The notes beneath the pieces were generated by a model. The model saw only the letters and a list, made by a program, of their open reading frames with translations. It did not search any database and was not told where the DNA came from. From positions 1 to 34,629 of the forward strand of contig CAICTM010001189.1 of assembly GCA_903772945.1 (NCBI GenBank): DNA of 34,629 nt. Reading direction: 5' to 3'. Source of the stretch: Seminavis robusta. Taxonomy: Eukaryota > Bacillariophyta > Bacillariophyceae > Naviculales > Naviculaceae. Positions 28,555 to 34,629 of the stretch are shown here, piece after piece (position 1 is the first letter of the stretch; every line of letters begins with the position of its first letter). The position numbers were made by a program, and so were the translations under genes.

Positions 28555-29307
28555 ATGATGAGATTCCCTATTATTAGTCGCCCTTGGCTGTTCCTGTTGG
28601 CATCTGCCACTCGATTGGATATGTTCCATGCATTCCACAACACTGTGGCTCGACCGACACACCGCTACTCTTCTTCCCTGAGCAGCACCACAGTGGATCA
28701 ACCCGATGTCTCGCGGTTTGTCACGGGCAGTCGCCCCGCCGGTACGGAACAGTATGTGATGCAGCAAACCATGGTTCGTGTCAAGGATCCCATCAAGAGT
28801 TTGGAATTTTATTGCGACATTTTGGGCTTTCGATTGGTCATGTTTCGCGAGTTTCCACAATGGGAATTCAACGTGTACTTTGTGGCGCCCGTGGATGCCT
28901 CTGACATTCCTTTGTCAAAAGAAGAGCAATGGAAATTCTGCATGAACACTCCCGGTTGTATTGAATTGACGTGGAATTACGGCAGTGAAACGCAAGACGG
29001 ATTGGTATACAACACGGGAAATGCCGATTCCACCGGAACTACCGATGGACAGAACGTCAAGGGCGGTTTTGGACACTTGGGAATCACCGTACCGGATGTC
29101 TACGAAGCATGTGCGAGATTTGCCGAGCTGGGTTGTGAATTCACCAAAACGCCCAATAGTGGTGGGATGAAAGGATTGGCATTTGTCAAGGATCCGGATG
29201 GGTATCTGGTAGAAGTCTTGCCGCGAGGAGAAATGATTCAGAAACCCATCGATCATGCCGGTGTGGCCGTGGATGGTGGTGAAGGATACAAAGATAATTC
29301 CAAGTAA
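28555..29307 (+). CDS. Lactoylglutathione lyase (glyoxalase I) with N-terminal presequence
   Basis: A 250-residue enzyme that converts the hemithioacetal of methylglyoxal and glutathione to S-lactoylglutathione. Two VOC modules are seen. QQTMVRVKDPIKSLEFYCDILGF opens the core (about 70-92), CIELTWNYGSE is at 135-145, GFGHLGITVPD at 171-181, and KDPDGYLVEVLP at 212-223. By comparison with human GLO1, the metal ligands are Gln71, Glu137, His174 and Glu220, all present. Residues 1-65 are an extension lacking in the cytosolic enzyme. Its start is hydrophobic (WLFLLASA), then basic/Ser-rich with FHAF, so plastid or another organelle is likely; the exact site is uncertain. Two consecutive ATGs, at 28555 and 28558, are present. 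Confidence 0.92.
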   Translation: MMRFPIISRPWLFLLASATRLDMFHAFHNTVARPTHRYSSSLSSTTVDQPDVSRFVTGSRPAGTEQYVMQQTMVRVKDPIKSLEFYCDILGFRLVMFREFPQWEFNVYFVAPVDASDIPLSKEEQWKFCMNTPGCIELTWNYGSETQDGLVYNTGNADSTGTTDGQNVKGGFGHLGITVPDVYEACARFAELGCEFTKTPNSGGMKGLAFVKDPDGYLVEVLPRGEMIQKPIDHAGVAVDGGEGYKDNSK

Positions 29308-29786
29308 TTATAAAACAGCAGTCTAGTGAACTAGCTAGAGAACTAGAGATCCAGAAGACTGATGAAGAATTCAATTGTAGTATTCAAACGGAAAGGTCAG
29401 CTAGTGTAAATCTCCAACTCGGCCTACACTGTTGGATCATTCCAGTTGAACTGGTCAAGACCGCCTGAAAACAAATCACACCCGCACCATTTGAAAATGA
29501 TCTATCTGAAACCCTTGTTCGGTCAGGCATCATGCGTGATGTCCTTGATGCCTTGAGTCTTCAATCTTCAGCAGGATCCTTCTTGAAAGGAGCATGTTTG
29601 ACTGGACTGCAGTCCTGATTGTTCCTTACCAAACGTGATGGCTTCATTTGGGATCCAACTGTTTCCGTGTTTCCGTGATGATCTGGACGGCGGTTCAGAC
29701 TAGGTGCATGCATGGTGTCTCTCTCTCTCATTTTTTGGAATCCAAAGGTCAGTCGCAACGACACACACCGTGAAACAATCAAAACA
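29308..29786. other. Spacer between glyoxalase I and PhzF-like gene
   Basis: No gene is visible. It has CTAGCTAGAGAACTAGAG near 29330 and a short CT run near 29718. It probably contains the glyoxalase 3' end and the promoter of the PhzF-like gene. Confidence 0.4.
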
Positions 29787-30784
29787 ATGGCTCAAGCAGC
29801 GGACGGCTCCGTCGTCACCATTGATGTCTCAACCTACGATGTATTTGCCGCCAAACAGTTTGCGGGAAACCAACTGGCCGTGTTCTCGGGAGCGGCGTGT
29901 CAAGATCTCACCACGGAGCAAATGCAGCAGCTTGCCAAGGAAATGAACTATGCCGAATCCACGTTCATTCTGCCACCATCAAAGCAGCCAACAGCAACAA
30001 CGGAATATGTACATCGTTTGGATACCGCATATTTACACCAACTTGCGAGCTTCCATTTGCCGGACATCCCACCTTGGGGACGGCCTATCACGCCTTGCAA
30101 CGGTTGCTTCCTAGAGATGATGGAACAACAACAAAGTCGGTCCTCTTGGAGTGCCAAGGAGGGACCATTCCAGTCTCACAGGACAAAGCCGATGGTTGTC
30201 TATGGATGGAACAACAACCTCCCAAATTAGAAATGCAACAGAAGAATGCTAGTATTGACTTAGAAGAGGTTGCCCAAGCACTCGATTGCGACATGGACGC
30301 GCTCGATCCCAAATATCCAGCTCACGTGTTTTCTACGGGAGGGACCTGTTTCCTGGTTGTGGCCGTCAAATCCTTTTCACAGTTGCAAACCATTCATCAT
30401 CCGGGTCCCACCATGTTTCCCTTTTGCCACCGCTGGGGTGCCGTTGGGATCTATCTAGTCACTAAGGAAGGCCGTGATGCGTCCCATTCCATTTCGGCTC
30501 GATCCATGATTGCCGAAATGGCCGTGCCCGAAGATCCTGCCACGGGGAGTGCCTGTGGGTGTTTTGCGGGCTGGGCGGTTCATACCGGGTTTCTCGATCT
30601 ATCATCACGTGATGAGGACAAAACGTTTACCGTTGGGCAAGGCCATGAAATGGGACGCCCGTCCCTCTTGCGAGTGCGAGTTGACACCAAGGAACATGCC
30701 AACAACCTCAAAGTTCAGGTGGGTGGTTCGGTCATTCCTGTAGTGGAGGGAGGTCGTATTACCGTCCGGTCAAGTCAACATTGA
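29787..30784 (+). CDS. PhzF-family isomerase-like protein, one frameshift
   Basis: A protein of about 330 residues related to PhzF, the diaminopimelate-epimerase-fold isomerase of phenazine synthesis. In eukaryotes the family's substrates are mostly unknown. The first part, from ATG 29787, reads STYDVFAAKQFAGNQLAVF and EMNYAESTFIL, with Glu57 in the position of the catalytic acid. The second part, in another frame, reads RIFTPTCELPFAGHPTLGTA, then PEDPATGSACGCFAGW and GGSVIPVVEGGRITV. The frame changes near 30020-30030, between EYVHRL and RIFTP, and one missing base would restore continuity. No splice borders explain it. Either a recent null allele or a sequencing error. An ATG at 29712 would add 25 residues. 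Confidence 0.82.
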
Positions 30785-31093
30785 GGAGCGTTTTTCATCT
30801 TGTTGCGCCACAGAGCGCATCGACGAGGCATCAACGCAGCGGCGGGCCATCTCGCGAATGCTTCCCCAGCAGTCGAAGGAGATTATCAAAGTTTTCGTCA
30901 GTGCGGTCTAGACTAGTATCCCTCGAAGCTTGACTTATTAACTCTTTTTGTAGATAATTTCCTTGCTCTAACCCGCCCCTATAGTCTAATGATTCTTTTT
31001 GTTGAAGATCTACCAGTGATGTGGAAGATACTATTATAATTCGGTTTTTTTCAGCGTTCGTCTCCTGTTTCCTCAGTTTGCTCGCTACTTGTG
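30785..31093. other. Spacer between PhzF-like gene and satellite
   Basis: No gene is seen. The sequence is A/T-richer toward 31050 (TTCGGTTTTTTTC) and leads directly into the first satellite unit. Confidence 0.4.
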
Positions 31094-32830
31094 CAATCCA
31101 GCCATTGTAGCCAGCTACGGTACCGGTACCATAGGCAGAGAGTTACATGGTCCGTGACATTGGCAACAGTACCGAACACACTCAGGTTCCGCTTTACTGG
31201 CTGCACTCCGTTTACCGGTACCTTGCATTGGATCCTTATGACGAATACATGCACAACCGAACATTGTCAATCCAGCCATCGTAGCCAGCTACCGTAGAGT
31301 TCATCGATCAGTGACAGTGGCAACCGTACCGAACACACTCAGGTTCAACTTTGCTCGCTGCACTCGGTTACCTCGCCATTGGATCCTTATGACGAATACA
31401 CAGCACAAAACCGAATCATTGTCAATCCAGCCATCGTAGCTCAGCTATCGAAGAGTTAAATCGATCGACAGTGGCAACAGTTACCGAAACACACTCAGTG
31501 TTCACTTGCTGCTCCCGTCTGCCCGATACTTGCATTTGGATCCTTATTGCGAATACAGCACAACCAATGATGATCAATCCAGCCATCGTAGCTCGGCTGC
31601 GTATAGCTACATAGCGACAGTGCAACCAGTACTAACCACAAGGTTCGGCTTTATCTGGCTACACACCGTTGCCGGTACTGCATTGGATCTTTATGACGAA
31701 TAATGCGACAACCGAATTATTTCGAAATTACCAGCATTGTCAGTTACCGGAGTATAGCATACATCGTGGACAGTGCACACACAGACCGAACGTACACTAA
31801 AACAGGTTTCGCTTTGCTCGCTACGGTTACTCCGATACAAAAAACAACCAACACAAGTCACAAAACAGGCACCACATTACATCACAAGGACATCGCAATT
31901 GGTCCTTATGCTGATACACAACCGAATATTGTCAATCAAGCCATTGTAGCCAGATACCGTAGAGTTACATCAATCGGTGACAGTGGCAACAGTACCACAC
32001 ACTCAGGTTCGGCTTTTGCTCGCTGACAGCTTCCGGAACAGGTACCTTGCAATTGGATCCTTATGACGGATCACAACCGAAATTTGTCATCCAGCCATAT
32101 GTGCCAGTACCGTAGAGTACATCAATCGGTGACAGTGGCAACAGTACCGAACACACTCAGGTTCGCTTTGCTCGCTCACTCCGGTACGGTACCTCGCATT
32201 TGGATCCTTATGACGATTACACACACAACCGATATTGTCAATAACCATGTAGCCAGTTACCGTAAGAGTTACATCAATCGTGGACAGTGGAACAGTAACC
32301 GAACACACTCAGGTTCGGCTTTGCTCGCTACTTACTCCGGTACAGTTGCATTGACCTTATGACGAATAGATAACACAACCGAATATTGTCATCCAGCCAT
32401 TGTAGCCGGTCCGTAAGTTACACAATGGACAATGGCAACAGTACGAAAACACACTCAGGTTCGCTTTACGTTGCTACACTCGCTCAATACCTTCCCACAT
32501 TGGATCCTATGACGAATACACCACAACCGAATATAGTTCCAGCCATTTAGCCGCTGCGGATATACATTGACAGTGGCAATACGAACACTCAGGTTCGGCT
32601 TTGTCGCTACTCCGTACAGTCCTCGCATTGGATCCTTAGACGAATAATGCACAACCGTAATATGTCATCCAGCGCAAATATAGCGGCTCGACCGTATAGA
32701 GTTAAGCCAACACGCAGTGCAAGTGAACCGAACACACCCAGCGTCGGCTCTAATGCTCCTTACACTCGTACAGGTACTTATCAGCATTGTGGAATCTTAT
32801 AACGAATATATACAACAGATATATTGTAAT
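31094..32830. repeat. Tandem satellite array, unit about 150-175 bp
   Basis: About 11 direct copies. Landmarks in each unit are CAATCCAGCCATTGTAGCC, CAGTGGCAACAGTACCGAAC, ACTCAGGTTCGGCTTTGCTC and GGATCCTTATGACGAATACA. The first landmark occurs at about 31094, 31268, 31423, 31575, 31933, 32088, 32238, 32389, 32535 and 32663, with a degraded copy near 31730. Spacing falls from 174 to about 130-150 bp because later copies carry many one-base losses. Short open frames in the array are repeat translation and not genes. Confidence 0.9.
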
Positions 32831-34629
32831 ACCTGAAATTGCACATTAAGGATATACTGACAATAATGCATATATAGAAAGCATCAGGTCTACATACACT
32901 GTATCAGTACATCGATGTGATCTTATGCGATAATCACACGTATGCAACTATGTTAAGACTTATAAGAATCGTTTTACGAACTATACTACGCGTCTCGAAG
33001 GACTTGTGCATACGGAAGATTGGTAACCGACAGAGAATCCCCATCAAAACACTAGAAATAACATGGAGGGATTGAATCCAGAGTAGGATCCACTCTCCTC
33101 TGCGCGTCGAGTGTTGTCGTGTAGCCATCCTCGGTCTGTTAGCATTTTCAATGACTCGACGACGATTTCCTCCGTTCATGCTGTTGCGTAGGGCTGGAGT
33201 TAACTAGAGCTCCTCCTCCGTAGTCGGTACCACAACGCCTCTCCTCTTGTTATCCGGGAACGATCAGATCGTCACATGTAATTCCACGGCCGTCATGCAG
33301 TACAGCCAGAGAGACAACAAATAGTATTGAAGCTTTAGTTTTCTGTGCTACAATGCAAGACGAACCGGGACTTACTACTTCGGTTTTCTACAAATTGCAA
33401 CCAACTTGCGCATGGCCGAGAACTCACTGCCCATCCATGGTCCATAGGATCAATGAGGGATGAGTTACCATTCTGCACGCGAGACAGCACCGCTTGGCTT
33501 GGACTACAGAGGTGCGACCGATTCAGTTCGTTCGAAATAATTAAAACACACCATGTACGACGCACGCTCGGAATCTGCTACCCATGTTTCACAACATAGA
33601 AAAATCCAATGAGGGAGAGAAGTCAGCGGCACTTGCAAAACAACGCTCTTTGATAATAGGCTAGCCTCATTCCGCGAACGATCGACTACAATCAATCTGA
33701 TCGGAAAATAAACCATCACCCAATATCGATTCAAACTAGAGGCCGATGTGGATAAAGCACTCATCATTGTTGTCGTGACCAAGCTTGAGATTATCCTCAC
33801 TGTCATACCATAAAAACGAATTCATAGTGGAGAGAAGATCAGTGTTGTAGTCTCAACTTGAACCATTGCATCGTAATACTACAGTAAACGAACACGTACT
33901 GGTACTCACAATCCTGAACCTTAGTAGCATCCAGCAATCGAGAATCGAATCCATCATCTAAACTCTTTCGAAGGACACTTGTTCAAACTTAACGAATACA
34001 CATGACCGTTGATAGCAACTGAGATGCGAGACTACTCCCAATTCTAACCACTAAGTACAACTGCCTGGCAAAATCGATTCAAGACTGGCAACTGAGAGGG
34101 GTAACCAAAAGGTGCGCGTCTCAAGGAGACGGAATACGGCCGTCGAACAAACTGTTCTTCTGTGTTCTTTTTGCCACCGGTACATGCCGTCACAGGCTCT
34201 TCGAAAAGCCCATACGGTATTCCGAAGAAGAACAATTATTGAACAATAATTGACAAGAAGAACCAATCAGATTTAAAGATGCAGTGCTGTTACTTGAAGC
34301 TAGACTACTGTTGTACTCATTACTCATACTGAGTACAGGTTCAAGTACGGCTGTGAGTTGTCGAGAACTGAGTACTGTAACAATGTCTTGTACATGCATA
34401 CATACATGTACACCAAGAACCCCCACTCCCCACTTGCATCCAGGGCGTGGTACGCACCACTGTTTAGCATTAAGAGTAGGTCTTGAGTATACTGCACAAG
34501 TTCAAAAGTGTGGTATGGGTACTGAGTGTAAATACCACATTCCCAGGGCAGTGGTACGGGTATCAGGTGAGTACAGGTACTTTGTGGTGTACTATAGATA
34601 CTCACCGAGTACTCATAAATCAATTACTT
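32831..34629. other. Terminal region with no recognisable gene
   Basis: Short open frames only, none over about 100 codons and none with a recognisable domain. The sequence is A/T-rich at first. GTAC-containing words such as GTACATGCATACATACATGTAC are near 34391, and ACTGAGTAC words recur between 34325 and 34610. An inverted repeat, GAACAATTATTGAACAATAATTG, is near 34229. Confidence 0.4.

Noticed and set aside
31094..32830. CRISPR-like array
   Set aside because: Units are 150-175 bp and similar over their whole length. There are no short constant repeats with unique spacers and no cas genes, and the genome is eukaryotic.
33345..33599. Open frame of 84 codons in the terminal region
   Set aside because: No domain, no signal, and comparable frames occur on the other strand. 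Not distinguishable from chance.

Overview
The window looks like nuclear DNA of a diatom, probably a raphid pennate such as Seminavis (the genus is inferred from general familiarity, not from a search). The reasons are spliceosomal introns of 82-121 bp with GT-AG borders, Ty1/copia and Crypton-like remnants, plant-type leucine-rich-repeat membrane proteins, a protein with a signal peptide followed by an ASAFAP-like plastid-entry motif, and an acidic Ser/Asp secreted protein of the kind linked to diatom biosilica. Genes lie on both strands with no operons.

Layout. 1-3643 is a decayed Ty1/copia retrotransposon (reverse transcriptase and RNase H remnants in several frames) ending in a short LTR. 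A small unknown gene begins 24 bp after the LTR (3667-4212). Next come a motif-rich spacer and a family-2 glycosyltransferase of the CslA type (4877-6784) broken by several frameshifts. On the minus strand two paralogous LRR membrane proteins (6898-9222 and 11673-14069) flank a TIR-bounded minisatellite (9794-10258) and a secreted, extremely acidic Ser/Asp protein (10578-11300). Then follow a type II membrane SGNH-like protein (14848-16278, -), a two-exon longin SNARE (16653-17837, +), a two-exon probable plastid membrane protein (18149-19196, -) and a small Cys-rich, probably GPI-anchored protein (20427-20957, -). 20958-22745 is spacer rich in GTAC and CTAG palindromes.

22746-24430 is a degraded Crypton-like tyrosine recombinase. 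After another spacer come an HdeD/DUF308 membrane protein (25879-26649, +), a two-exon CRAL-TRIO protein (26759-27896, -), a glyoxalase I (28555-29307, +) and a PhzF-family enzyme with one frameshift (29787-30784, +). From 31094 to about 32830 there is a satellite array of roughly 150-175 bp units, and the remaining 1.8 kb has no recognisable gene.

There is no single pathway. Several products point to the secretory system and cell surface: the GT2 enzyme, the SGNH protein, the LRR pair, the acidic protein, the GPI-type protein and the SNARE. The most unusual items are the SNARE, which has Asn at the ionic zero layer and a repeated acidic tail beyond its membrane anchor, the silacidin-like acidic protein between the LRR paralogs, and the TIR-bounded minisatellite.
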